Positions 1 to 8,158 of a stretch of 64,000 nucleotides of DNA are shown in pieces. Position 1 is the first letter of the stretch, and each line of letters starts with the position of its first letter. A model generated the notes under the pieces. That model saw only the letters and a list, made by a program, of their open reading frames with translations. It was not told the origin of the DNA and did not search any database. The position numbers were made by a program, and so were the translations under genes. Origin of the DNA: Rhizobium sp. BK650 (lineage in GTDB: Bacteria; Pseudomonadota; Alphaproteobacteria; Rhizobiales; Rhizobiaceae); contig NZ_JACIBK010000015.1 in assembly GCF_014195325.1 (NCBI RefSeq), positions 1-64,000 on the forward strand, written 5' to 3'.

Positions 1-412
1 ATATTAACATGGACGATCTACGGGAGCACAAGAAGCTCGCTCTACGCCAAGCCGCATGACCGCCAAATTTTGCTGAACTTGACGCACATAACCCAGCGGC
101 AATTCGGCGGGCGAGCGTCAGCGTGCCTAAAGGAGCTGGTCATGACTGGGTAGGCAGGTTGAGCAATTTGCATGCGCCTGTCCATCGGGGACAGAGTAGC
201 GCCGACAGGTGCAACCTCTGATGTGGAGCACTGTCGGGCCTCTCGATTCCGATGCCGCTTGTTCCGCCAGCGATCAGCGCTGTCTTGTTCTGTTCTCCTG
301 TCGGAGCGATGTTGTTGTGGGAGAGAGGGACAAATCGCGGAAGCGGAGCACACGATGGTCCGTGCTCCGCTCGCGGTATCCCGATCGTAAAAGCATTCAG
401 CCGCGTAAGTCA
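1..412. other. Gene-free left edge with decayed sequence
   Basis: No intact gene is visible in this stretch. The only readable signal is a short SDR-like Rossmann motif on the minus strand near 242-286, listed separately. Longer open frames here have no recognisable domain and no good ribosome binding site, so I did not call them. Confidence 0.5.
242..286 (-). pseudogene. Short-chain dehydrogenase N-terminal relic
   Basis: The minus strand reads KTALIAGGTSGIGIE, a close match to the N-terminal glycine-rich NAD(P)-binding motif of short-chain dehydrogenases (typically TALITGGTSGIG). A CAGGAG sequence (295-300) sits just upstream at ribosome-binding distance, but there is no start codon where one is expected. 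After the motif the frame continues for about 33 unrelated residues and stops. This looks like the broken 5' end of an SDR gene downstream of the LysR gene. The match covers only 15 residues, so the family assignment is moderate and function is lost. Confidence 0.4.
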
Positions 413-1315
413 CTAGGTCATCCACTTTCTGTGCTCGGCGAACCGATCCACCAGCAGATCGATGAACAGACGGACCTTGGTCGGGAGATGACTTTTATTC
501 GGATAGACGGCGTTGATCGCGAACTCTACGCCACGGTACTCGGGTAGCAGGGGCACGAGACGGCCTTCAGCCAGATCGTCGGATACGAGGAAGCTAGGTG
601 CGAGGCTCACAGCGCGGCCGTTGAGTGCAAGGTAGCGAAGTGTTTCGGCGCTGTTGGTGACCATCGATCCGCTGACCTTCACGCCGCTTCGCTCACCAGT
701 TTCGTTCTCGAAGGTCCATTCGTCGCCGTAGGGATAGTAGGTATAGCGCGTGCAATCTAGTGCCGCGAGATCGGCAAGCGTTGCTGGTGTCTTGTGCTGT
801 TCGAGGTAGCTTGGCGAGCAGACGAGGATGTGACGCCACGGCGTCAGCTTGCGGACGATGAGACTGTTGTCGGATAACGGGACCGTGCGGATGGCGAGGT
901 CATAGCCGTCTTCGACCATATCCACCATGCGCTCGCTGACTCCGAGGTCCAGCGTGACCGAAGGATAGAGCTGCATGAACTCGTCCATAACAGGAAGCAG
1001 GAACCTTACGATGGCTGCAGTGGAAGCCAGCCTGAGAACACCGCGTGGGGTTGTTGTCAGTGCGCTGGCCGCCCGGTCTGCCTCGTCGAGATCGGCAAGA
1101 ATCTGGGCGGACCGATCATAATAGAATTTCCCGGTCTCGGTGAGGCTGACCTTGCGGGTTGTTCGGTTCAGGAGCCTGACCCCCAATCTTTCTTCCAGCG
1201 ACTGAACGTGGGTGGTGACCATTGTGACCGACATGTTCAAGCGTCGTGCCGCGGCTGTGAACCCGCCGCATTCGACCACTTTCCCGAAGACCGAAAGACT
1301 TGTGAGCCGGTCCAT
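413..1315 (-). CDS. LysR-family transcriptional regulator
   Basis: A 300-residue LysR-type regulator. Residues about 1-60 form the winged helix-turn-helix (FTAAARRLNMSVTMVTTHVQ, then SLEERLGVRLLNRTTR), and about 90-295 form the periplasmic-binding-like effector domain. Length is normal for the family. The ATG is preceded by AGGAGG at five-base spacing. It is transcribed divergently from the efflux genes at 1453-4362, the usual arrangement for a LysR protein controlling its neighbour, so it probably regulates the pump in response to a substrate. The effector is unknown. The sequence is closest in style to the CrgA/DmlR-like branch, which is judged from memory and not tested. Confidence 0.9.
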   Translation of the reverse strand: MDRLTSLSVFGKVVECGGFTAAARRLNMSVTMVTTHVQSLEERLGVRLLNRTTRKVSLTETGKFYYDRSAQILADLDEADRAASALTTTPRGVLRLASTAAIVRFLLPVMDEFMQLYPSVTLDLGVSERMVDMVEDGYDLAIRTVPLSDNSLIVRKLTPWRHILVCSPSYLEQHKTPATLADLAALDCTRYTYYPYGDEWTFENETGERSGVKVSGSMVTNSAETLRYLALNGRAVSLAPSFLVSDDLAEGRLVPLLPEYRGVEFAINAVYPNKSHLPTKVRLFIDLLVDRFAEHRKWMT

Positions 1316-1452
1316 GATCGCCTCCTGATTATCCGCTCTAAGCGTATGATCCTTACGGATATAAGCAGATTATCAGTCGGCGAACAGCGGGGCATCTTAA
1401 CTCTATCAGCACAGACCCGCGCTCCATGCGCGAATTCGTAGGAGATTCCGAA
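1316..1452. promoter_or_regulatory. Divergent lysR / emrA promoter region with inverted repeat
   Basis: This 137-base gap separates the divergent LysR and EmrA-like genes. It holds an inverted repeat, CTGATTATC (1325-1333) and GATTATCAG (1368-1376), with eight of nine positions matching. Between the arms lies a smaller dyad, ATCC-TTAC-GGAT (1349-1360). Such dyads are plausible LysR binding sites, but no -35/-10 pair is clear enough to call. Confidence 0.4.
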
Positions 1453-2631
1453 ATGGTCGAATTGCCTCGCAAGGAACTGTTCGAAACGTCGGCCAAAGCA
1501 GATCGCAAGATCGAGGATATTCCTTCTGCGCCTGCCGAACCACCTGCACGCGCCTCCCCAGCCGCGCCGGTCAAATCTAGGAAATCGCTTATCAAGACGG
1601 GTGTCCTCGCTCTTGTGCTTCTGTCAGGCGCTGCCTGCGGCGTGAAGTTCGGCCATCACTATTGGACGGTGGGTCGCTTCGTTGAGTCCACCGACGATGC
1701 ATACGTGAAGGCCGACTACACGACCGTTGCTCCAAAGGTTGCGGGCTACATCAAGGAAGTATTGGTCAACGACAACGACACGGTAAAGGCAGGGCAGGTT
1801 CTAGCGCGCATCGATGATCGCGACTATCAGACCGCCCTCAACCAGGCTCGTGCAGACGTGAATGCTGCCGAGGCTGCCATTACAAACATCGACGCGCAAA
1901 TTGCATTGCAGCAGTCCGTCATTGATCAATCCAAGGCAGCGGTAAGCGCTTCGAACGCCTCGCTCGTATTTGCGAAGTCGGAGGCCGGGAGAAACGCCCG
2001 GCTGATCGTCAGCGGCGCGGGTAGCCAATCGAAGGCGGAGCAGACACAATCCATGATGGACCAGGCATCCGCTGCCGTCGAACGCGATCAGGCCGCGCTC
2101 GTCGCCGCCAAAAACAAGGTGCCGGTGCTGAAGACCCAACGCGATCAGGCCGTCGCGCAACGCGACCGCGCTGCGGCGGCTGCAAGCCAGGCAGAGCTGA
2201 ACCTCTCCTACACGAACATCGTCGCCGCGGTGGACGGGACCGTCGGCGCGCGCTCCATCCGTGTTGGCCAGTACGTGACGTCAGGGACGCAGCTGATGGC
2301 CGTCGTTCCGCTGCATTCCGTCTACGTGGTTGCCAACTTCAAGGAAACCCAGCTCACCTACGTGAAGCCTGGCCAATCGGTCGAGGTGAATGTCGACAGT
2401 TTCCCTGATCTGGAAGTGAAGGGTCATGTCGACAGCATCTCTCCCGCAAGCGGCCTTGAGTTTTCGCTGCTGCCTCCGGACAACGCCACAGGCAACTTTA
2501 CAAAGATAGTGCAGCGCATTCCCGTGAAGATCGTGCTCGACAACGACGAGATCGCTGGCCGCCTACGGTCTGGCATGTCCGTGGAGCCAGAGATCGACAC
2601 CAAGGAAGCCCGGCAGTCGGCGAAGGAGTGA
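1453..2631 (+). CDS. EmrA-type membrane fusion protein (HlyD family)
   Basis: Periplasmic adaptor of a tripartite drug efflux pump, linking the inner-membrane MFS transporter encoded next to an outer-membrane channel. It has an N-terminal cytoplasmic tail, one membrane segment (about residues 46-66), a lipoyl-like half-motif (VAPKVAGYIKEVLVNDNDTV), a long alanine-rich coiled-coil hairpin (about 125-240), and the second lipoyl/beta-barrel part (DGTVGARSIRVGQYVTSGTQ). An upstream ATG at 1426 is in frame, but AGGAG at 1440-1444 is eight bases before the ATG at 1453, so I use 1453 (392 residues). No outer-membrane channel gene is nearby, so a shared TolC-like protein is likely. Confidence 0.88.
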   Translation: MVELPRKELFETSAKADRKIEDIPSAPAEPPARASPAAPVKSRKSLIKTGVLALVLLSGAACGVKFGHHYWTVGRFVESTDDAYVKADYTTVAPKVAGYIKEVLVNDNDTVKAGQVLARIDDRDYQTALNQARADVNAAEAAITNIDAQIALQQSVIDQSKAAVSASNASLVFAKSEAGRNARLIVSGAGSQSKAEQTQSMMDQASAAVERDQAALVAAKNKVPVLKTQRDQAVAQRDRAAAAASQAELNLSYTNIVAAVDGTVGARSIRVGQYVTSGTQLMAVVPLHSVYVVANFKETQLTYVKPGQSVEVNVDSFPDLEVKGHVDSISPASGLEFSLLPPDNATGNFTKIVQRIPVKIVLDNDEIAGRLRSGMSVEPEIDTKEARQSAKE

Positions 2632-2730
2632 GGATCATCCGCTCCTGGCGGACAGCCCTTCCGATCCTTTGGCGATTATCGACATCACGGCGTCATAAGA
2701 AATTCCTGAAGACCCGGAAGGAGATAAGTC

Positions 2731-4362
2731 ATGGCTATTCTTCAGCTCGCAGTTAACAACGACAGGCCTCAGCCTACGACGCCTCCGGTACCACCTCCAC
2801 AGGTCGCCGCGAAGTCCGAGATGAACGCGCTGCGCATGTGGTGCGCAGTCGTTGGTTCCACGCTCGGGGCCTTTATGGCTGTGCTCAACATCCAGATCGT
2901 CAACGCATCGCTCGCCGACATCCAGGGTGCGATTGGGGCAGGCAAGGATGATGGTGGTTGGATATCCACATCGTACCTCATTGCCGAGATCGTCGTAATT
3001 CCGCTCTCCAGCTGGCTTGCCCGCGTCTTCTCGGTCCGAACCTATCTGCTCGTCAACGCGGTTATGTTCCTGATCTTCTCCGTGGCCTGCGCCTTTGCTG
3101 TGAATTTGCAGCAGATGATCGTGCTGCGCGCTATCCAGGGCTTCTCGGGCGGCGTCCTGATCCCAATGGCCTTCACCATCATCATCACGCTTCTTCCCAA
3201 GCCGAAGCAGCCGATCGGCCTGGCGCTCTTTGCTCTTTCGGCGACGTTCGCTCCGGCAATCGGTCCAACAATCGGCGGCTATCTCACGGAGAACTATGGC
3301 TGGGAATTCATCTTCTACGTCAACCTCGTTCCCGGCTCCATCATGGTTGTCATGCTCTGGGGATCGCTTGATCGCTCGCCGATGAACCTCGGTCTACTCG
3401 CCAAAGGCGACTGGCCGGGGATCGTGACCATGGCGATCGGCCTGGCCGCGCTACAGACCGTGCTCGAGGAAGGCAACAAGGAAGACTGGTTCGGCTCGGA
3501 CTTCATCGTTCGGTTGTCCGTCATAGCCGCAGTGTCGCTGACGCTCTTCCTGATCATCGAACTCAGGGCCGCCCATCCACTGTTGAATCTGCGCCTGATG
3601 CTCCGCCGCAACTTCGGCTTCGGCATCGTTGCCAACTTCCTGCTTGGAATCGCGCTCTATGGCTCGGCCTTCGTACTGCCGATCTATCTGTCACGCATCC
3701 AGGGCTACAACTCCGAGCAGATCGGCACAGTGCTTGCCTGGACCGGTATTCCGCAGCTTCTACTTATCCCGCTCGTCCCGCGCCTGATGGAACGCTTTGA
3801 TGTCCGCCTCTTGATCATTGTCGGCTTCGCACTCTTTGCCGCCTCGAACTTCATGAACGTTCACATGACGGGCGACTATGCAAGCGACCAGCTCTTCTGG
3901 CCAAACGTCGTGCGCGCTGTAGGGCAGGCCCTGGTTTTCACGCCGCTATCGGCGATCGCCACCGCGGGCATTGAACAGGAGAATGCCGGATCGGCATCGG
4001 CGCTCTTCAATATGATGCGCAACCTCGGGGGTGCGGTCGGCATCGCTTCGTTGCAGACCTTCATCTCGAAGCGCGAGCAGTTTCACTCGAACATCCTCAC
4101 GAACTCGATAAGCGTGTTCGAGGAGGCGACCCGGCTCCGTGTCGCCAGGCTGACGACCTACTTCATGACACATGGCGTCACCGACCAGGCCGCGGCCACC
4201 CAAAAGGCGCTCGTCGCCATCGCGGGCAGTGTCCGCAAGCAGGCCACCATCATGGCCTTCAGCGACACCTTCTTCCTGCTTGGCGTGGCGCTGGTCGTGG
4301 CCCTTCTTGCAACACTTTTCTTGAAAAAACCCGGCCATGTTTCCGGCGCGGGCGCTCACTGA
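2731..4362 (+). CDS. EmrB-type MFS multidrug transporter (DHA2, 14 TM)
   Basis: A 543-residue drug:proton antiporter of the DHA2 family, which normally has 14 membrane segments and exports hydrophobic toxic compounds with an EmrA partner. The N-terminus is proline-rich and cytoplasmic. The first membrane segment carries GSTLGAFMAVLNIQIVNASL, the typical DHA2 opening, followed by the WISTSYLIAEIVVIPLSSWL region and the IGPTIGGYL segment of motif C. AAGGAG precedes the ATG. It lies 99 bases after the EmrA-like gene and 11 bases before the cyclase gene, so all three are probably one operon under the divergent LysR regulator. The substrate cannot be read from sequence. Confidence 0.9.
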   Translation: MAILQLAVNNDRPQPTTPPVPPPQVAAKSEMNALRMWCAVVGSTLGAFMAVLNIQIVNASLADIQGAIGAGKDDGGWISTSYLIAEIVVIPLSSWLARVFSVRTYLLVNAVMFLIFSVACAFAVNLQQMIVLRAIQGFSGGVLIPMAFTIIITLLPKPKQPIGLALFALSATFAPAIGPTIGGYLTENYGWEFIFYVNLVPGSIMVVMLWGSLDRSPMNLGLLAKGDWPGIVTMAIGLAALQTVLEEGNKEDWFGSDFIVRLSVIAAVSLTLFLIIELRAAHPLLNLRLMLRRNFGFGIVANFLLGIALYGSAFVLPIYLSRIQGYNSEQIGTVLAWTGIPQLLLIPLVPRLMERFDVRLLIIVGFALFAASNFMNVHMTGDYASDQLFWPNVVRAVGQALVFTPLSAIATAGIEQENAGSASALFNMMRNLGGAVGIASLQTFISKREQFHSNILTNSISVFEEATRLRVARLTTYFMTHGVTDQAAATQKALVAIAGSVRKQATIMAFSDTFFLLGVALVVALLATLFLKKPGHVSGAGAH

Positions 4363-4373
4363 GGAATCCGGCG

Positions 4374-5591
4374 ATGGCCATAATGACTGAGGAACCTGTC
4401 TCGCGCAGGGAACGTGCTGCAAGCGGCCGGAGCGTTGATCCGTCCTCGATCCTGTCGGTTCTGGAATGGCTTTCGGGCGACGAATGCCATTCGGTCGACG
4501 AGGCTGGTTTGGTCGCTGGACTCGGAAGGATGCTTCGCCAGATCGGGTTGCCGGTCGACAGGCTGACGCTTCACCTGATGACCCTCCATCCCGAAATCCT
4601 CGGACGCACGCTTGCCTGGGCGCCGGGGGAGCCGATCGAAGTGCACGATCGAGAGCATGGGATGAAGATGGCCTATGCTACGAGTCCGCTTCGCAAAGTC
4701 ATCGACTCCCGTGAACCGATGATCGTCGACGCCGATGACCCGATGTGGCCATGGCAGCACATCGACGTGTTCGAGGGCAGGGGACTTGTTCAGCTCGTCA
4801 TCGCCCCACTGTCCAATGTCGACGGACCCGTCAGCGCGACGGCCTTCGGAACCAAGCGTGCCTCTGGCTTCGCGCTTTCGGAAATCCGCGCCATCGAACG
4901 AATACTCCCGGCCCTGCGCAATACATGTGAGATGCGAGTCATGCGGCAGGCAGAGCTGTCACTGCTCGACGTCTATATCGGCCCGATGACGGCGCAACGC
5001 ATTCTCGCCGGCCGTATCCGGCAGGGCGAGATAGAGACGATGGAAGCCGCGCTCCTGCTTTGCGACCTTCGCGGCTTCACCGAACTGTCGAACCGCTTCC
5101 CCGACGGAAAGGTGCTTGAACTCCTGAACGCCTACTTCGACGTCGTCGTGCCGGCCATCACCAGCCACGGCGGCGAAGTCCTGAAGTTCATGGGCGATGC
5201 CGTGCTTGCGTTCTTCCCGAGTTCCGATGCGGGCATGGCATGTAAACAAGCACTGGCGGCTACCGACGAGATTCTCAATGAACTCTCAAGGTTCGTCCTC
5301 GATGCCATTCGCATCGACGCGGCAGTCGCCCTCCATTACGGCCGCGTTAGTTACGGCAACATCGGATCGGGTCGGCGGCTCGACTTCACTGTTATTGGTC
5401 CGGACGTGAACCTTCTCAGTCGCATTCAGACGGCATGCGGCACTCTCGGGAAGGCTGTTCTGATGTCGGATGCTTTCCGCCGCCGCGCTGGAAACAAGAG
5501 CGTCGTCAGCACTAAATTCCACCATCTGAAGGGTTTCGAAGACCCGATCGAACTTTTCACGATCTCAACACAGGACGGAACGCCTGAGTGA
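4374..5591 (+). CDS. Class III adenylate/guanylate cyclase
   Basis: A 405-residue protein with an unassigned N-terminal sensor-like half (1-190) and a C-terminal class III cyclase domain (about 220-400). Key residues are visible: metal-binding D231 (LLLCDLRGF) and D275 in KFMGDAVLAF, the purine-contacting pair K271 and D337 (RRLDFTVIG), and transition-state N346 and R350 (VNLLSR). The Lys/Asp pair favours ATP, so cAMP is the likely product. Rhizobia carry many such cyclases. It starts 11 bases after the EmrB-like stop, with GAGGA overlapping that stop, so it is probably co-transcribed with the efflux pump. Confidence 0.85.
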   Translation: MAIMTEEPVSRRERAASGRSVDPSSILSVLEWLSGDECHSVDEAGLVAGLGRMLRQIGLPVDRLTLHLMTLHPEILGRTLAWAPGEPIEVHDREHGMKMAYATSPLRKVIDSREPMIVDADDPMWPWQHIDVFEGRGLVQLVIAPLSNVDGPVSATAFGTKRASGFALSEIRAIERILPALRNTCEMRVMRQAELSLLDVYIGPMTAQRILAGRIRQGEIETMEAALLLCDLRGFTELSNRFPDGKVLELLNAYFDVVVPAITSHGGEVLKFMGDAVLAFFPSSDAGMACKQALAATDEILNELSRFVLDAIRIDAAVALHYGRVSYGNIGSGRRLDFTVIGPDVNLLSRIQTACGTLGKAVLMSDAFRRRAGNKSVVSTKFHHLKGFEDPIELFTISTQDGTPE

Positions 5592-6128
5592 GGCTGATCC
5601 GTGTTGCCAAGCCGAGATCGCGCTCGCGTAGCTCGCCACCTGTCAATACAGGATGGTTGCGATGCAGCCCTGTTTCAATTTCGGCGAAGCATTTACTACT
5701 ACAAGGCTATTGCTTCGCTGTACGAGTTCGCCCGGAAGGGCCGGCACGCTTTGTCCGTCTCATCATGCTGCGCGAGTCGCAGATCAATGGCTAAGCCTGC
5801 TGCGGCGACATGCACGTGACGGATGTCCAAGTGGAACTGGCAGTCATGACGTCGGTAACGGCCGCTAGAAGGTGAGGAGCGTCTCGAGAAATGGTTTATT
5901 TTTGTTCTCCGCAAGGAATTCGCTTAGAAATTCAAGACGAAGCTTTGGGGTCGCGGGGGGGGTGGTGGCGAACTGAAAACACAAACTTTGGTATACCTTC
6001 TTCGTGAGGGCAGCCATGGTATCGTTGGGCTGTACAGGACCGCCTAAGGACGACCCTCTACGACCTCTAATGCTTCGTGGCGGCGATCCCCAATGCGCTG
6101 CATGGAGTGCAACATAGGTTGCCAAGGA
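5592..6128. other. Gene-free stretch after the cyclase
   Basis: About 540 bases with no gene I can support. Several overlapping short frames lack domains and ribosome binding sites. A run of G residues lies near 5954-5961. No terminator for the cyclase operon is obvious. The region begins a low-density segment with broken genes. Confidence 0.5.
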
Positions 6129-6493
6129 ATGTCTGGCTCCCGGGCGAAGATAGTCGCTATGGTCGATGACGACCGAAATTTCCGGGTCGCATTGGACGAT
6201 ATGCTTGCGTCTGCCGGATTACGCGCCGAGCTTTACACTTCGGGCGAAGATTTCGTCACTAGGAAGGGCTACCTCACTTGTGATTGGATCATAAGCGATC
6301 TGCGGATGCCAGGAATGTCCGGAATCGAACTTCTCCGACGGCTGAGGGAAGATGGAATCGAGCAACCAGTTATCATAATGACACCTATTCAGACCCGAAT
6401 GCAGCGGCTGTCGCTTTCAAACTGGGAGCCTGTGCGTTTCTCAGCAAGCCCCTAGATAGCAATCAATTGCTCAATCTGCTGAGGCCACCATGA
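6129..6493 (+). pseudogene. FixJ-type receiver protein, single-base frameshift
   Basis: The start of the frame reads as a CheY-like receiver (KIVAMVDDDRNFRVALDDML, then WIISDLRMPGMSGIELLRRL), with the acidic pocket and the phosphoacceptor Asp of SDLRMPG. It then breaks. After VIIMT the original frame turns to nonsense, while the other forward frame continues with YSDPNAAAVAFKLGACAFLS, then KPLDSNQLLNLL. Codons ATG ACA CC TAT at 6378-6388 lack one G of the expected ACA GCC TAT (MTAY), so one base is missing near 6383/6384. Only the receiver is encoded. The intact form would be about 120 residues. It could be a real inactivation or a sequencing error. The reconstructed stop overlaps the next ATG (ATGA). 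Confidence 0.7.
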
Positions 6494-6669
6494 CTGAGGC
6501 CAGCCAAGCATCGATGTCGTCGACGGTTCACGTCATTGATGACGACCCCAGGATTCAAACAGCAGTCCGCCTTGCGTCTGGTGGCGAACGGCTGATGTTC
6601 GGGTTTCCTGACTTGATTCCGGCCCATCGTAGCCCGCTTGGCCTTCGGCTCAAGCGGGCGTCCTTTTGA
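6490..6669 (+). pseudogene. Truncated second response regulator
   Basis: A 59-codon frame starting with an ATGA overlap on the preceding receiver gene. Residues 12-28 (TVHVIDDDPRIQTAVRL) match the start of a FixJ/NodW-type receiver, including the double-acid DDD pocket. The similarity stops there. The remaining residues are unrelated and run into the terminator hairpin at 6632-6667. The phosphoacceptor Asp, the rest of the receiver and the LuxR-type output domain are all missing, which indicates a deletion. The coupling suggests an ancestral pair of a single-domain receiver plus a FixJ-like regulator. Confidence 0.6.
6632..6667 (+). terminator. Rho-independent terminator
   Basis: A perfect nine-base stem, GCCCGCTTG (6632-6640) with CAAGCGGGC (6651-6659), encloses a ten-base loop and is followed by GTCCTTTT. 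It overlaps the end of the truncated regulator frame, so it was probably the terminator of the ancestral gene brought close by a deletion. Confidence 0.75.
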
Positions 6670-6953
6670 GTATGGCCGCGTTACTGCGGCTTAGGCTTGC
6701 GGGACCGTGTCGACGTCAGGCTAACGATGGGTTGACTTGCCTCTCGATTGCCGTGATCGGCTTTTCCCTCCCCATTTCCACCGCAATCTGCGCTCGAGGT
6801 CGGAGCCGGTCGGCTATTGTCAGCCGCGCTGCCACCTCTTCCGGCACGGTCCGCGCCAATTGACTACAAGATCATCGTTACGCCGAACGAGGCTGACCGA
6901 TCCGGCGGCACCCGAAACGGAGGTCGGACCTGTAACGGAACTATTCCTTGGGA

Positions 6954-7565
6954 TTATCGCTGGACGATCACTCGTGTCCCCGGCTGCACCATCTCGTAAA
7001 GCTCTTCGACGTCCTCGCGGTACATCCGAAAGCATCCGCTCGATGCGTTAGTGCCGATAGAAGAGGGGTCGTTGGTACCGTGGATGCGGAGCAACCCGTC
7101 CGCAAGATAGATCGCGCGCGTTCCAAGCGGATTTGCAGGGCCAGCTTTCACAACTTCCGGAAGCCTTGGATTCTTCTGCCGCATGCTGGCTGTCGGCCGC
7201 CATTCGGGATGCATTCGTTTGGATACGACCCGCGTCGTTCCGTACCACTGTTTGCCTTCGCGACCGACAGCAATGGGGTATACGAACTGCTCGCCGCTTG
7301 TCGTCGTGTAAACAAGTGTGTGCTCTCGCGTTGCGATTACGATGGTTCCCCGTGGGCTTCGCGTCGAGGGTTCGCGCCGTTCTTGCAAAGGTTCCCGATA
7401 GCCGGGTTCCGGCTCGTAGTAGGGAGGTGGGGGATAGGGGCTGTAGGGGGCCTCATACCCATAGGGGTCGTATTCGTCGTATCCATCATACGGCGCGTAA
7501 ACCTGGGCCTGGGCATGCGCCGCTGTCAGAAAGAGGCTCGCAGCAAGTAGAACCATCAATCTCAT
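6954..7565 (-). CDS. L,D-transpeptidase (YkuD domain), exported
   Basis: A periplasmic enzyme that forms 3-3 peptidoglycan crosslinks or attaches proteins to peptidoglycan through a catalytic cysteine. The signal peptide is MRLMVLLAASLFLTAAHAQA. It is followed by a tyrosine/proline-rich spacer of about 50 residues (PYSPYPPPPYYEPEPGY) and then the YkuD domain. The catalytic motif HGTNDPSSIG...SSGCFRM is intact, with both His and Cys. I start at the ATG at 7565, because the in-frame upstream extension has no signal-peptide character. Its start codon abuts a large inverted repeat (see 7565-7633). Rhizobia encode many such enzymes, and this one stands alone. Confidence 0.87.
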   Translation of the reverse strand: MRLMVLLAASLFLTAAHAQAQVYAPYDGYDEYDPYGYEAPYSPYPPPPYYEPEPGYREPLQERREPSTRSPRGTIVIATREHTLVYTTTSGEQFVYPIAVGREGKQWYGTTRVVSKRMHPEWRPTASMRQKNPRLPEVVKAGPANPLGTRAIYLADGLLRIHGTNDPSSIGTNASSGCFRMYREDVEELYEMVQPGTRVIVQR

Positions 7566-7633
7566 TTTATGCCATCCGCTTGTTATACAAGCATGATTGG
7601 GCGGAATGTCTGTGGCGGCACTATGGCATAAAA
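7565..7633 (-). promoter_or_regulatory. Nested inverted repeats at the L,D-transpeptidase start
   Basis: An 11-base perfect inverted repeat, TTTTATGCCAT (7565-7575) and ATGGCATAAAA (7623-7633), has one arm ending on the first base of the L,D-transpeptidase start codon. Inside it lies a second perfect dyad, GCTTGT-TAT-ACAAGC (7578-7592). If transcribed, the outer repeat would pair the bases just before AUG with the 5' leader. Alternatively both may be protein-binding sites. Confidence 0.5.
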
Positions 7634-8158
7634 ACACTATGAGCGGCCATTGTGCCAGCCCCAGGTTGATCTAGACTAACTGCATTAATCGGTTCGTAAC
7701 GGGGTAATGATGACTTGCTTGGAAGGCCCAAGCTTGCGGCTACTGCCCGGTCTGCTTGTCGTGTTTCATCGCCTAGTTCCTCGTTTCAGACAATGCTTCA
7801 CGAGCTTGCAACAGACAAAACACCAAAATCCTCACAACGCTTCGGCTGACAACGCGTCAAATTGCCCGTTCAAAGTGCCGAAAACCGTGTTTGGTCACGC
7901 CAGACCTCCTTTTGGACACTAACAGCGTGGTCTGGGCCATCCGAGGGTTCCTTATACATCGCCTAAACGCCGGCTTGCGGAGAATGAGGCTACTTGCTCC
8001 GCAAATTTGCGGCCTAATAGAGGTTAATTCTGCGCAGACGCGGAACCCGATGCCTCGCAGTGGCAGTCGATCTGTCGATATGATGTCGTCGTCGAAAGAG
8101 AACAAGAGTTGCCAAGTGGCATAAACATGCTAGTCTTCTGTCAGAAAGAGAGGATGCC
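7634..8158. other. Gene-free gap before the toxin-antitoxin pair
   Basis: About 525 bases without a supportable gene. It contains a weak FNR/FixK-like sequence at 7666-7679, a 12-residue PIN-like coincidence near 7903-7938 that I rejected, and the antitoxin promoter region near 8109-8136. Confidence 0.5.
8109..8136 (+). promoter_or_regulatory. Candidate promoter/operator of the Xre-RES module
   Basis: A possible -35 TTGCCA (8109-8114) and -10 TAGTCT (8131-8136) are spaced by 16 bases. The dyad TGCCA-AG-TGGCA (8110-8121) overlaps the -35 and lies about 40 bases before the antitoxin start. Autorepression at such a dyad is normal for toxin-antitoxin operons. The -10 is a weak match. Confidence 0.35.

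Noticed and set aside
5890..6009. Short frame with a VOC/glyoxalase-like stretch (VYFCSPQGIRLEI)
   Set aside because: It covers 13 residues only, is preceded directly by a stop, and has no further domain part. Chance cannot be excluded.
7903..7938. Possible PIN-domain (VapC) start, LLLDTNSVVWAI, on the plus strand
   Set aside because: Only about 12 residues resemble a PIN motif. The rest of the frame has no further acidic motif, no hydrophobic core pattern and no VapB partner.
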